Assembly (NCBI GenBank): GCA_943371235.1
Contig: CALRTZ010000002.1
Span: 43,960-107,959 of the forward strand
Direction: 5' to 3'
Source: CAJBVG01 sp943371235
GTDB lineage: Bacteria; Bacteroidota; Bacteroidia; Sphingobacteriales; Sphingobacteriaceae
Length of the DNA stretch: 64,000 nt
Below, one piece after another: positions 17,032 to 26,269 of the stretch. Below the pieces are notes generated by a model, which saw only the letters and a list, made by a program, of their open reading frames with translations, was not told the origin of the DNA and ran no database searches. The position numbers and the translations under genes are program-made. The number at the start of each line of letters is the position of its first letter. Position 1 is the first letter of the stretch.

Positions 17032-18738
17032 ATGAAAAAAATATACTTCCTACTAAGCATTTTAAGTCTATTAGCTATAAGTAATATAAATGCACAAAAA
17101 ATCACCATTTCAGAAGCAAAACTTCAAAAAATAGAATCTATAATAAGAGAAAGTTATAAAGACAATCAACCAGGCATTTCTTATTTAATTGCACAAGGAG
17201 ATAAAATTTTAGTGCAAAAAGGAATTGGTATGTCGGAGATGGAATTTGGGATTAAAATAGAACCAGACCATATATTTGCAATTGGCAGTGTTAGTAAACA
17301 GTTTACAGCAATAGCCATGTTGAAATTGGTTGAGTTAGGTAAAGTAAAATTAGACGCCGATATAAAAACGTACTTGCCCAATTATAATACCCATGGAGAA
17401 AAAATTACCATCGCAAATTTACTTTCACATACATCTGGCATTTCTAGTTTTACTGAAATGGAAAGTTTTGGAGATTTGTATAAAGTTGATAAAACCAAAG
17501 AAGAAATTAGAAAATGTTTCGAAGATTCGGCACTCTTATTTAAACCTAATACTTTTTGGAGCTATTCAAATTCTGGTTATGTATTAGCAGGATTAATTAT
17601 TGAAAAAGTAACTGGCACAGATCTACATGAATTTATGCAAAAAAATATTTTTGATGTTGCAGGTATGAAGCACACTTACTTTGGAACGAATACAAAAATA
17701 TACGGAAAAAAAGCATATGGATATGATGCAGATGAAAATGAGAAAGTTGGCAAAGCTACCGAGTACAGCTGGTCGTGGCCATTAGGTGCAGGCGATATAC
17801 TTTCTACTACAGGCGATTTATTTCTATGGCACAAAGCATTAAGCGAAGGAAAAATAATATCAAAAGAAAATGTAAAACTTGCATTTACAGAATATAAACT
17901 GTTAGACGGGCGCTCAACACATTACGGATTTGGCTGGGGACTCAATACCATAAACAATAAAACCATTGTAGAACATGGTGGAGCAATAGGTGGATTTTTA
18001 TCAGAAACTGCTCGAATAAATGAAGATCAGATTTATGTAATTATGCTTAGTAATAACACTACAATCGCTCCTTCTAAAACCATGGCTAATGTAATTATCA
18101 CATTATTGGAATTACCTAATGGCAATCCTGCGAAACTTAGCAATACTCCAGATTATAATGAATTAGTAGGTAGTTATGAAGTTAATTTTGATGGAGGTAG
18201 AGTAACAAGTAATTCTACCAAAGAAAAAATTTACAGATATATTACTTCTGAAAATGGTAAATTATTTATACAAAGAACGGGAAGAGGAAAATTAGAGCTT
18301 CTGCCCTATGATAAAGATTCTTATTTTATTGATGGTGGTTCACAACGATTCGTTTTTCTACGCGATAAAAAAAACAAAGTGTTTGCACTTGATGTACAAT
18401 CATATCCTTTACAATTTGGACCAACTGATATATGTAAATTAACAAATGCACCATTGCCAGTTACATCTGCGAGTGTAAAGGTTGATGCAAGCATATTAAA
18501 TACGTATGTAGGCCGATACGAATTAGCACCAAGTTTTATCTTAGAAGTAACCGTAGAAGGTGATCGTATTTTCTGCCAAGCAACCGGACAACAGAAATTT
18601 GAAATTTATCCAACATCAAACACCAATTTTTTCTTAAAAGTGGTAGATGCAAAAATTGATTTTAATGTTGCAGCCGATGGAAAGGTGATTAGCTTGTTTC
18701 TTATACAAGGGAGGAAAATGGAAGCCAAGCGCTTGTAG
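17032..18738 (+). CDS. Exported serine hydrolase, class C beta-lactamase fold
   Basis: 568 residues. A signal peptide (MKKIYFLLSILSLLAI to about NINAQ) is followed by a beta-lactamase/D-Ala-D-Ala carboxypeptidase-like domain (about 30-370). The nucleophile motif is SVSK (SxxK), the second motif is YSNSGY, and HGGAIGG replaces the KTG box. About 190 C-terminal residues form beta-rich repeats of the kind often attached to such hydrolases. Substrate unknown; peptidase or esterase activity is as likely as beta-lactamase. I chose the ATG at 17032 because the 15 preceding codons lack signal-peptide character. Confidence 0.88.
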   Translation: MKKIYFLLSILSLLAISNINAQKITISEAKLQKIESIIRESYKDNQPGISYLIAQGDKILVQKGIGMSEMEFGIKIEPDHIFAIGSVSKQFTAIAMLKLVELGKVKLDADIKTYLPNYNTHGEKITIANLLSHTSGISSFTEMESFGDLYKVDKTKEEIRKCFEDSALLFKPNTFWSYSNSGYVLAGLIIEKVTGTDLHEFMQKNIFDVAGMKHTYFGTNTKIYGKKAYGYDADENEKVGKATEYSWSWPLGAGDILSTTGDLFLWHKALSEGKIISKENVKLAFTEYKLLDGRSTHYGFGWGLNTINNKTIVEHGGAIGGFLSETARINEDQIYVIMLSNNTTIAPSKTMANVIITLLELPNGNPAKLSNTPDYNELVGSYEVNFDGGRVTSNSTKEKIYRYITSENGKLFIQRTGRGKLELLPYDKDSYFIDGGSQRFVFLRDKKNKVFALDVQSYPLQFGPTDICKLTNAPLPVTSASVKVDASILNTYVGRYELAPSFILEVTVEGDRIFCQATGQQKFEIYPTSNTNFFLKVVDAKIDFNVAADGKVISLFLIQGRKMEAKRL

Positions 18739-18742
18739 CTTT

Positions 18743-18848
18743 TACGATTGATACGACTATGCGATTATACGAAAGCTTCATTTAAATAATTATGATTATT
18801 TTTGCGATAGACAGCATTCGTATAGTCGTTAAATCGTATAATCGCAAA
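18743..18848. repeat. Octamer palindrome flanking the pdxJ promoter
   Basis: The left arm 18743-18775 (TACGATTG, then TACGACTA, TGCGATTA, TACGAAAG) and right arm 18817-18848 (TTCGTATA, GTCGTTAA, ATCGTATA, ATCGCAAA) are imperfect reverse complements. The left arm begins four bases after the hydrolase stop and the right arm ends on the base before the pdxJ ATG. The promoter lies between the arms. Confidence 0.78.
18797..18804 (+). promoter_or_regulatory. -7 element TATTTTTG for pdxJ
   Basis: Exact TAnnTTTG match 45 bases before the pdxJ ATG, in the loop between the palindromic octamer arms. The transcript would carry the whole right arm as its leader. Confidence 0.55.
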
Positions 18849-19565
18849 ATGGCAAAACTCTCCGTAAACATTAACAAAATAGCAACTCTGCGTAACGCTC
18901 GCGGGGGTAATAATCCGGACTTAGTAAAATTTGCAATGGATTTTGAAAAGTTTGGTGCGCAAGGCATCACTGTTCACCCAAGGCCAGATGAACGACACAT
19001 ACGTTACAGTGATGTGTATGAATTAAAAAAAGTAATTACAACAGAATTCAATATTGAAGGAAACCCTAAAGAAGAAAAATTTGTGGAGCTGGTGTTGAAC
19101 AATACCCCTACTCAAGTTACATTGGTACCCGATTCGCAAAACCAACTTACTTCTAACCACGGTTGGGACACCATAACACATCAAGATTATTTAAAAGAAA
19201 TAATTGCAACTTTCAAATCTAAAGGAATTCGTGTTTCCATTTTTGTGGATCCAACAATCGAAATGATTGATGCCGCTAAAAGTACAGGTACAGATAGAAT
19301 TGAATTATATACAGAATCGTTTGCCCAACATTTTCATCAAGATAAGGTAAAAGCCATAACACCTTACATTAAAGCAGCCCAAAGAGCTACAGAATTGGGC
19401 TTGGGTTTAAATGCTGGTCATGATTTAGATTTACAAAATTTAGCTTTTTTCAAACAAAATACCCCCAATTTAGTTGAGGTTTCTATAGGCCATGCTTTAA
19501 TTTGCGATGCACTTTACTATGGCATAGAAAACACTATTCAAATGTATTTGCGTAAATTATTATAA
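18849..19565 (+). CDS. pdxJ: Pyridoxine 5'-phosphate synthase
   Basis: 238 residues, normal length. Closes the pyridoxine ring from 1-deoxyxylulose 5-phosphate and 3-amino-2-oxopropyl phosphate in PLP synthesis. Family blocks: LSVNINKIATLRNARGGNNP, GITVHPRPDERHI, NIEGNP, VTLVPDSQNQLTSNHGWD, VSIFVDP, GLNAGHDL and VEVSIGHALI. The start is the ATG at 18849; the 19 upstream in-frame codons cover the promoter and repeat. The adjacent gcvP product is PLP-dependent, but separate promoters suggest no operon. Confidence 0.95.
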   Translation: MAKLSVNINKIATLRNARGGNNPDLVKFAMDFEKFGAQGITVHPRPDERHIRYSDVYELKKVITTEFNIEGNPKEEKFVELVLNNTPTQVTLVPDSQNQLTSNHGWDTITHQDYLKEIIATFKSKGIRVSIFVDPTIEMIDAAKSTGTDRIELYTESFAQHFHQDKVKAITPYIKAAQRATELGLGLNAGHDLDLQNLAFFKQNTPNLVEVSIGHALICDALYYGIENTIQMYLRKLL

Positions 19566-19570
19566 ACATT

Positions 19571-19600
19571 TGCACAATCGTATTTTACGATGTTTGTGCA
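19571..19600 (+). terminator. Possible hairpin after pdxJ
   Basis: TGCACAATCGTA and TACGATGTTTGTGCA pair with a bulge around a short T-loop, but no T-tract follows. It may be a weak terminator or mRNA end structure. Confidence 0.35.
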
Positions 19601-19649
19601 TTGGAAATAAGTGCTTTTTTAGCTAATTTGCGCCACCATTTTAACGCAC

Positions 19650-22523
19650 ATGAACTTAGATATAAACTACAAAGAAGCATTTGAAGGTCGCCACATTGCA
19701 CCTAATGCAAACGACACTCAAAAAATGCTCGAAACTGTTGGTGTTAAGAGTATAGATCAATTAATTGAAGAAACGGTTCCTGCTAAAATCAGGTTGAAAA
19801 AGGCACTTGATTTGCCTGCAGCAAAATCTGAATTTGATTATTTAAAAGATCTTAAAATTACAGCATCAAAAAATAAAGTTTTTCGTTCGTACATCGGGCA
19901 AGGATATTTTGATTGCATTACCCCTGGAGTTATTCAAAGAAATATTTTAGAAAATCCAGGATGGTACACACAATACACACCATACCAAGCAGAAATTGCA
20001 CAAGGTAGATTGCAAGCATTGTTAAACTACCAAACAATGGTAATGGATTTAACCGGCATGCAAATTGCAAATGCTTCCTTGCTAGACGAAGGTACTGCAG
20101 CTGCAGAGGCAATGTTCATGCAATACTCAACACGTAAAAACGATAATGCAAATGTATTTTTTGTATCGGAACATGTGTTGCCTCAAACTATTGACATTTT
20201 AAAAACACGCTCTAATCCATTAGGAATCGAACTATTAATTGGCAACCATGAAACAGTGCAATTAAACGATTCTATTTTTGGAGCAATTGTACAATACCCT
20301 GCAGGTAATGGGGAAATTTATGATTACAGAGCATTCGGAAAAGCTTGTCATGAATTGGCTATAAAACTTACTGTTGCGGCAGACATCATGAGTTTAATTT
20401 TATTGGCTCCACCATCAGAATTTGGTGCCGACATTGTAGTGGGTTCATCGCAACGATTTGGTATCCCAATGGGATACGGCGGACCACATGCTGCATTTTT
20501 TGCCACTAAAGATGAATACAAACGTTCGATGCCTGGTAGAATTATTGGGGTAACCATTGATGCACAAAACGGACAAGCCTTGCGTATGGCTTTGCAAACT
20601 CGCGAACAACATATTCGTAGAGATAAAGCAACTTCAAACATTTGTACTGCCCAAGCTTTATTAGCGATTATGGCTTCTATGTATTCTGTTTACCACGGAC
20701 CAGATGGATTGAAAAAAATTGCAGGTAAAATACATGGTTTAACAGTAAGCTTAGCAAATTCGTTAAAAGCATTAGGCTACACCGTAAACAATAAAAATTA
20801 TTTTGATACACTTGAAATTCATGCTGGCGAGAAATTAGCATCTATCCATAAAGATGCAGTTGACCACGAAATGAATTTCAGATACGAAGGCGAGAATGTT
20901 TACATTTCTTTAGATGAAACAACTAGCCTTGAAGATGTAAAAGAAATTGTACATATTTTTGCAAGAATTGTTGCGAAAGCAAATGAAAGCATCAATACAA
21001 GTTCAACAGTTACTCATTCATTAGGAAATGAAAACATCAGAACAACAGCAATTTTAAGTCATCCAGTATTTAACTCGTACCATTCAGAACATGAAATGTT
21101 ACGTTACATAAAATCATTAGAAGCTAAAGATTTATCATTATGTCATTCTATGATTGCATTGGGTTCATGTACGATGAAGTTAAATGCAACTACAGAAATG
21201 GTTCCAGTAACATGGCCAGAGTTTGGTAAACTACATCCCTTTGCACCAAGCGACCAAGTGGGTGGTTACATGGAAATTTTTGACGAATTAGAAACTGCAT
21301 TATGTGAAATTACAGGTTTCGATGCGATGAGTTTACAACCAAATGCTGGTGCACAAGGAGAGTATGCAGGTTTAATGGTTATTCGTGAATACTTAAAAGA
21401 TAAAGGAGAAGGACACAGAAATGTGGTATTAATTCCTTCATCGGCACACGGTACAAACCCAGCGAGTGCAGCAATGGCTGGTTTCAAAATTGTAGTAACG
21501 AAGTGTGATGAAAAAGGGAATATAGATGTTGAAGATTTACGTAAGCATGCCGAAGCTCACAAAAATGATTTGGCTGCATTAATGGTTACTTACCCATCTA
21601 CACACGGAGTGTTCGAAGAATCGATTCAAGAAATTTGTGCGATGATACACGAATTCGGTGGTCAAGTGTACATGGACGGAGCAAATATGAATGCACAAGT
21701 TGGATTAACCAGTCCGGCTGCAATTGGTGCAGATGTTTGCCACTTAAACTTGCACAAAACATTTTGCATACCACACGGTGGCGGTGGTCCGGGCATGGGC
21801 CCAATTGGAGTTGCTAAGCATTTAGCTCCATTTTTACCAGGACATACTATTGTAAAAACAGGCGGAGAAAAAGCAATTCCTGCAGTATCTGCTGCTCCAT
21901 GGGGTTCTGCAAGCATCTTGCTAATTTCTCATGCATACATTGCAATGATGGGTGGAGAAGGATTAACCAATGCCACTAAATATGCAATCTTAAATGCAAA
22001 TTATATTAAAGCACGTTTAGAAAGCTCGTACCAAGTTTTATACTCAGGTTCAAACGGACGTTGTGCTCACGAAATGATTTTAGATTGCCGTATGTTTAAA
22101 AATGCAGGCATTGAAGTTACTGATATTGCAAAACGATTAATGGATTATGGTTTCCACGCTCCTACTGTTTCATTCCCTGTTGCTGGTACTGTAATGATAG
22201 AGCCAACTGAAAGTGAACCAAAATCTGAATTAGATAGATTCTGCGATGCGATGATTTCTATTAGAAATGAAATTACAGAAGTGGAAAACGGAAATGCAGA
22301 TAAAACAGATAACGTATTGAAAAATGCACCTCATACAGCCGCAGTAATTACGGCCAACGAATGGGAACATTCTTATACTCGCCAAAAAGCTGCTTTCCCT
22401 TTAACTTGGGTAAAAAACAACAAATTTTGGCCTTCTGTTGCACGAGTAAACGATACTTATGGTGATAGAACCTTGGTTTGTGCTTGCCCTCCAATAGAGA
22501 GTTACATGGATACAAACGCATAA
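19650..22523 (+). CDS. gcvP: Glycine dehydrogenase (decarboxylating), P protein
   Basis: 957 residues, the fused one-chain form. The homodimeric PLP enzyme decarboxylates glycine and passes the aminomethyl group to lipoylated GcvH. The PLP lysine is residue 703 in NLHKTFCIPHGGGGPGMGP; SLQPNAGAQGEYAGL and SSAHGTNPASAAM are typical P-protein blocks. The N-terminal half is the paralogous non-catalytic domain. The other cleavage-system genes are not in the window, but lipA (lipoate synthesis) is. No glycine-riboswitch-like structure is visible in the 84-base upstream gap. Followed by a strong terminator. Confidence 0.97.
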   Translation: MNLDINYKEAFEGRHIAPNANDTQKMLETVGVKSIDQLIEETVPAKIRLKKALDLPAAKSEFDYLKDLKITASKNKVFRSYIGQGYFDCITPGVIQRNILENPGWYTQYTPYQAEIAQGRLQALLNYQTMVMDLTGMQIANASLLDEGTAAAEAMFMQYSTRKNDNANVFFVSEHVLPQTIDILKTRSNPLGIELLIGNHETVQLNDSIFGAIVQYPAGNGEIYDYRAFGKACHELAIKLTVAADIMSLILLAPPSEFGADIVVGSSQRFGIPMGYGGPHAAFFATKDEYKRSMPGRIIGVTIDAQNGQALRMALQTREQHIRRDKATSNICTAQALLAIMASMYSVYHGPDGLKKIAGKIHGLTVSLANSLKALGYTVNNKNYFDTLEIHAGEKLASIHKDAVDHEMNFRYEGENVYISLDETTSLEDVKEIVHIFARIVAKANESINTSSTVTHSLGNENIRTTAILSHPVFNSYHSEHEMLRYIKSLEAKDLSLCHSMIALGSCTMKLNATTEMVPVTWPEFGKLHPFAPSDQVGGYMEIFDELETALCEITGFDAMSLQPNAGAQGEYAGLMVIREYLKDKGEGHRNVVLIPSSAHGTNPASAAMAGFKIVVTKCDEKGNIDVEDLRKHAEAHKNDLAALMVTYPSTHGVFEESIQEICAMIHEFGGQVYMDGANMNAQVGLTSPAAIGADVCHLNLHKTFCIPHGGGGPGMGPIGVAKHLAPFLPGHTIVKTGGEKAIPAVSAAPWGSASILLISHAYIAMMGGEGLTNATKYAILNANYIKARLESSYQVLYSGSNGRCAHEMILDCRMFKNAGIEVTDIAKRLMDYGFHAPTVSFPVAGTVMIEPTESEPKSELDRFCDAMISIRNEITEVENGNADKTDNVLKNAPHTAAVITANEWEHSYTRQKAAFPLTWVKNNKFWPSVARVNDTYGDRTLVCACPPIESYMDTNA

Positions 22524-22544
22524 GAATTATTTTTTATATATTTG

Positions 22545-22575
22545 AAAGGCAAACTAATACAGTTTGCCTTTTTTT
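22545..22575 (+). terminator. Intrinsic terminator of gcvP
   Basis: An 11-base perfect stem (AAAGGCAAACT / AGTTTGCCTTT) with a 5-base loop AATAC runs into a T-tract. Confidence 0.9.
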
Positions 22576-22586
22576 ATTTTTACATC

Positions 22587-23237
22587 ATGAAAAAACTATT
22601 CATCCCATTACTTTTTACCATTTCATTTATATCGTTAAGTGCCATTTCAGCTTATGATAAAAATACCTCAGAAGCAAATTTGAATGTAAATGAATATACG
22701 CTCGATTTAAAAAACTCGAAAATTATGTGGAATATAAAAACGAGTAGAGGAGGTAATAACGGTGAACTACTTATCAAAAGTGGAGTAATGCTTGAAGAAA
22801 ATAATTTAGTAAAATCTGCAACCATTGAAATGGATATGACTGCAATTCAAATTCGCTCTATCCCTCCTGGAGTAGTGAATATGAAAGCTGTAACCATACT
22901 TAATACAGAAAGTTTTTTTGATGTTGCGCGTTTTCCAACCGCAAAATTAGAAATTACACGAGCTACTAAAAAAAGTGAAAAAAGTTTTGAGGTAAATGGT
23001 TTTTTAACAATTAAAGGACGTAGAAACCCTATTCGTTTTATGATGGAAGGAGGATTTAACAATGGTCATTTTGAAGGTACTTCAAAAAACATAATCGTGA
23101 ATAGAAATTTGTATAATATCAGATATGTATCTTCTGGTGGTGATATTGACAAAGAATTGGATACCAAAATTGAAGATGCCATCGACCAAAGTTTTACAAT
23201 CGACGTATTCGTGGTAGCAGACAAGTTAATCAATTAA
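22587..23237 (+). CDS. YceI-like periplasmic protein
   Basis: 216 residues. A signal peptide (MKKLFIPLLFTISFISLSAI) is followed by a YceI-type lipocalin-like barrel, seen in KIMWNIKTSRGGNNGELLI, FFDVARFPTAKLEI and NGFLTIKGRRNPI. YceI domains bind long isoprenoid lipids in known members; the ligand here is not known. I chose the ATG at 22587 because the longer frame starts inside the gcvP terminator. Its neighbour is a second, more canonical YceI protein, so the two may be divergent paralogues. Confidence 0.85.
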   Translation: MKKLFIPLLFTISFISLSAISAYDKNTSEANLNVNEYTLDLKNSKIMWNIKTSRGGNNGELLIKSGVMLEENNLVKSATIEMDMTAIQIRSIPPGVVNMKAVTILNTESFFDVARFPTAKLEITRATKKSEKSFEVNGFLTIKGRRNPIRFMMEGGFNNGHFEGTSKNIIVNRNLYNIRYVSSGGDIDKELDTKIEDAIDQSFTIDVFVVADKLIN

Positions 23238-23341
23238 AAAATATCAAGCTGATATTCAATTAATTAAAAATTAATCGTATATTTTAAAAACCAAATAATA
23301 ATTTAGATGTTTAAACATTAAATCTTTAAACTAGAATTATT

Positions 23342-23932
23342 ATGAAAAAAATCGCATTAAGTTTATTAGCAATCGTTTTTGCTGGAACGGTATTCGCTTC
23401 AGGACCAAAAAAAGCAGAATCATTTAAAGTAGAAGCATCAAAGAGTAAAGTTGCTTGGTTAGCAAAAAAAGTAACAGGTGAGCACAATGGTATTGTTACC
23501 TTGTCTGCTGGTACATTAGCAGTAGCAAACGGAACTATTACAGGTGGTAGTTTTACGATTAACATGACAAGTATTGAGTGTTTAGATTTACAGGGTGAGT
23601 GGAAAGATAAATTAGTAGGTCATTTAAGATCTGATGATTTCTTTAGTGTTGACAAAAATCCAACTTCAAAATTTGACATCACAAATGTTTCTAAAAAAGA
23701 TGATGTAACGACAGTTACTGGTAATTTAACCATTAAAGGCATCACACAATCAATTTCATTCCCAGCATCTATTAGTCAGAAAGGTAATGTAATTGTGGCT
23801 ATTGCAACAATCAAAATTGACCGTACAAAATTTGACATTAAATATGGTTCTAAATCATTTATTGAAGGAATTGGCGACAAGGCTATTGATGATGAATTTG
23901 AATTACAAGTGAATTTAGTAGCAATGAAGTAA
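23342..23932 (+). CDS. YceI family periplasmic protein
   Basis: 196 residues. Signal peptide MKKIALSLLAIVFAGTVFA. The barrel has KVAWLAKKVTGEHNG, LVGHLRSDDFFSVDKNPTS and TGNLTIKGITQSISFPA, all standard YceI blocks, and a terminal DDEFELQVNLVA strand. Expected to be a periplasmic isoprenoid-binding or stress protein. A 104-base AT-rich gap separates it from the first YceI gene, so it probably has its own promoter. An intrinsic terminator follows immediately. Confidence 0.9.
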   Translation: MKKIALSLLAIVFAGTVFASGPKKAESFKVEASKSKVAWLAKKVTGEHNGIVTLSAGTLAVANGTITGGSFTINMTSIECLDLQGEWKDKLVGHLRSDDFFSVDKNPTSKFDITNVSKKDDVTTVTGNLTIKGITQSISFPASISQKGNVIVAIATIKIDRTKFDIKYGSKSFIEGIGDKAIDDEFELQVNLVAMK

Positions 23933-23952
23933 TATTTAATTAAATATGACAA

Positions 23953-23983
23953 AAAGGTTGGCCCTATAAGGCCAACCTTTTTT
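23953..23983 (+). terminator. Intrinsic terminator after the second yceI gene
   Basis: An 11-base stem (AAAGGTTGGCC / GGCCAACCTTT) with a 6-base loop is followed by T residues. Confidence 0.9.
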
Positions 23984-24006
23984 GTTTTAGGCTAAGAATA
24001 ATTTAG

Positions 24007-24014
24007 TACCTTTA
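24007..24014 (+). promoter_or_regulatory. Probable -7 element TACCTTTA for the sensor kinase
   Basis: One mismatch to TAnnTTTG, seven bases before the ATG at 24022 and just past the terminator. No THI-box or other riboswitch-like structure fits in the remaining leader. Confidence 0.4.
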
Positions 24015-24021
24015 TGATACT

Positions 24022-26265
24022 ATGAATTTGGCCAAGATTGTTTTCAGAATCATATTATCGATATTCTTTCTGTTTGTAAATTCTTACACAACAGCTCAGC
24101 AAATAAACACCTCTTCTGATGAAATAAAAATTAAATTGAAATGGATGCATCAATTTCAATTTGCGGGTTTTTACGCTGCAAAACTACAAGGATATTACGC
24201 TGCAGAAGGAATAAATGTTGAAATTTTAGAAAGTAGTGCAGCAGACCCTTCTATTGATTTTGTATTAAAAAATAAAAACACCTACGGAGTATCATCAGCA
24301 GAATTAATTGAAAGTAAAGCGCTTGGTTCGCCTGTAGTTATATTAGCCTCTATTTTTCAGCATTCTCCATATGTAGTCATCAGTTTAAAGGATAAAAAAA
24401 TTCTAAGACCTAAAGATTTAGAAGGTAAAAGAATAATGGCATCTGGCGACCAAGGTATGATTCAACTCAAAGCGATGCTATCTGCGGCAAATGTCGATAT
24501 AAAAAAAATTACCATTTTAGAGCATACATGGAATAATGTAGACATTACCAATAATGTTGCCGATGCAATGACAGCTTATGTATCTGTAGAAACCTATCAA
24601 CTACATAAAAAAGGATTTAAAACAAACGTTATTAAACCCATTGATTACGGAGTAGATTTTTATGGCGACATGTTATTCACGAACTTAAGCGAAGTAAAAG
24701 AAAATCCGGAACGTGCATTAGCTGTAAAAAGAGCTACTATAAAAGGTTGGGAATATGCAATGGCCCATATAGATGAAATTGCAGATTATATTTTAAAATT
24801 ACCGGGTGTAAAAGAGAGAGGAATTACAAAAGAAAATTTAGTATACGAAGCATTGATGATGCAGAAATTGGTAAAAACCGATTTAGTAGAAATCGGCCAT
24901 ATCAATAAAACTCGCATTAATAACATGATCATGTTGTATAAAAATTATGGAGTTATTGATGACTTTTCCAACTTCAGTAATTTTATTTTTGATGAAAAAG
25001 ATAATCAAGAAAATATTACTAATTATTACAAATACATCTGGTTAATAATAGTATTGGGCGGCTTGGTTTTTATTGGAGTTTTTATTTGGAATAGGCAATT
25101 AAGAAAAAAAGTAAACGATCAAGTATCTAAACTCGAAGCTGAATATAATAGCAGATTGCTTGCAGAAAAAATTGCAAAAGACAGCGAAGAACGTTTAGAA
25201 CTAGCTCTATCAGCAGCACGCTTGGGTATATGGGACTCTGATTTAGCCACGGGAGTAGTTTATAGAAATGAAATATGGTCTGAAATGCTAGGCTATCAAC
25301 CATTGGAAATTGAGCCAACGTATGAAGGTTGGAGAAAACTTGTACATCCAGAAGATTATGAAGTAATTGATCGTTCAATAAAATCACACCATAATGGTCA
25401 ATCTTTGTATAATAATTATGAACACAGATTGTTCACAAAAAATGGAGAATGGAAATGGATTTTATCGCTCAGTAAAATTGTTTCAACTGATAAAGAAGGA
25501 AAAGCAATTCGTTTAATTGGAATACATATTGACATTGATGAACTAAAAAATAAAGAAATTCAGTTACAAGCATTAAGTGATGAGTTAATTCATTCGAATA
25601 GAGAATTAGAAAAATTTGCTTACATCACTTCACATAATTTAAGAGCACCGGTTGTAAACATCATTAGTTTAATAGAGCTTCTTGATATGAATACGATAGG
25701 CGATGCAAACAATAAAATAATTATCGATAAAGTTCAACTATCTGTAAATCGATTAGAAAATACTTTAAACGATTTAATTGAAGTTGTTTCAGCAAAAAAA
25801 CAAGCGCTTGCACAAAAAACTAAAATTAAAATTTCTGAAGTATGTAATCATGTAATATCAAATCTCGAAAGTCAGTTAATTAAAGTTGATGCGGATATAA
25901 TGTTAAATTTTGAGGGCAAAGATGAGATTTTATATGTAAGAGGAATATTAGAAAGTGTGCTTCAAAATTTACTCACAAATTCAATAAAATATAGAAACGT
26001 AGAGAAGAAATTAAAGATTGAAATAAGCACACATACCGATGCTGAATTCACCTATATTTATGTTAGAGATAATGGAATTGGTTTTGACTCTAACGCCTTA
26101 GGGCATAAAATATTTAAATTGTACGAACGATTACACCACCATATTGATGGAAAAGGCTTGGGACTTTATTTAATAAAAACACAAATAGAATCTTTAAACG
26201 GTAAAATTGATGTATACAGTAAACCAATGCAAGGCGCATTATTTACGGTTGCATTAAAAAATTAA
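24022..26265 (+). CDS. Sensor histidine kinase with N-terminal NMT1/THI5-type periplasmic binding domain and PAS
   Basis: 747 residues. A signal sequence (about 1-25) leads to a SsuA/THI5-like substrate-binding domain (about 30-270) with KLKWMHQFQFAGFYAAKLQG, a hallmark of NMT1/THI5 proteins that bind thiamine-pyrimidine precursors or sulfonates. One membrane helix (YIWLIIVLGGLVFIGVFIW, about 335-355) joins a coiled linker, a PAS_3 domain (about 390-505), a phosphoacceptor helix with FAYITSHNLRAPVVNI, and a HATPase domain ending GKGLGLYLIKTQIE. It should sense an extracytoplasmic metabolite and signal to the receiver protein four bases downstream. The ligand is inferred only from the family. 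Confidence 0.9.
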   Translation: MNLAKIVFRIILSIFFLFVNSYTTAQQINTSSDEIKIKLKWMHQFQFAGFYAAKLQGYYAAEGINVEILESSAADPSIDFVLKNKNTYGVSSAELIESKALGSPVVILASIFQHSPYVVISLKDKKILRPKDLEGKRIMASGDQGMIQLKAMLSAANVDIKKITILEHTWNNVDITNNVADAMTAYVSVETYQLHKKGFKTNVIKPIDYGVDFYGDMLFTNLSEVKENPERALAVKRATIKGWEYAMAHIDEIADYILKLPGVKERGITKENLVYEALMMQKLVKTDLVEIGHINKTRINNMIMLYKNYGVIDDFSNFSNFIFDEKDNQENITNYYKYIWLIIVLGGLVFIGVFIWNRQLRKKVNDQVSKLEAEYNSRLLAEKIAKDSEERLELALSAARLGIWDSDLATGVVYRNEIWSEMLGYQPLEIEPTYEGWRKLVHPEDYEVIDRSIKSHHNGQSLYNNYEHRLFTKNGEWKWILSLSKIVSTDKEGKAIRLIGIHIDIDELKNKEIQLQALSDELIHSNRELEKFAYITSHNLRAPVVNIISLIELLDMNTIGDANNKIIIDKVQLSVNRLENTLNDLIEVVSAKKQALAQKTKIKISEVCNHVISNLESQLIKVDADIMLNFEGKDEILYVRGILESVLQNLLTNSIKYRNVEKKLKIEISTHTDAEFTYIYVRDNGIGFDSNALGHKIFKLYERLHHHIDGKGLGLYLIKTQIESLNGKIDVYSKPMQGALFTVALKN

Positions 26266-26269
26266 AGAG

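Noticed and set aside
19566..19649. Glycine riboswitch before gcvP
   Set aside because: Only 84 bases with one imperfect hairpin; too short for a glycine aptamer and lacking its conserved core.
21598..21916. Several 60-85 codon frames antisense or out of frame inside gcvP
   Set aside because: They are shadows of the strongly conserved gcvP coding frame, including its PLP site.
23933..24021. TPP riboswitch before the NMT1-type sensor kinase
   Set aside because: The gap is filled by an intrinsic terminator and a short promoter; no thi-box sequence is present.
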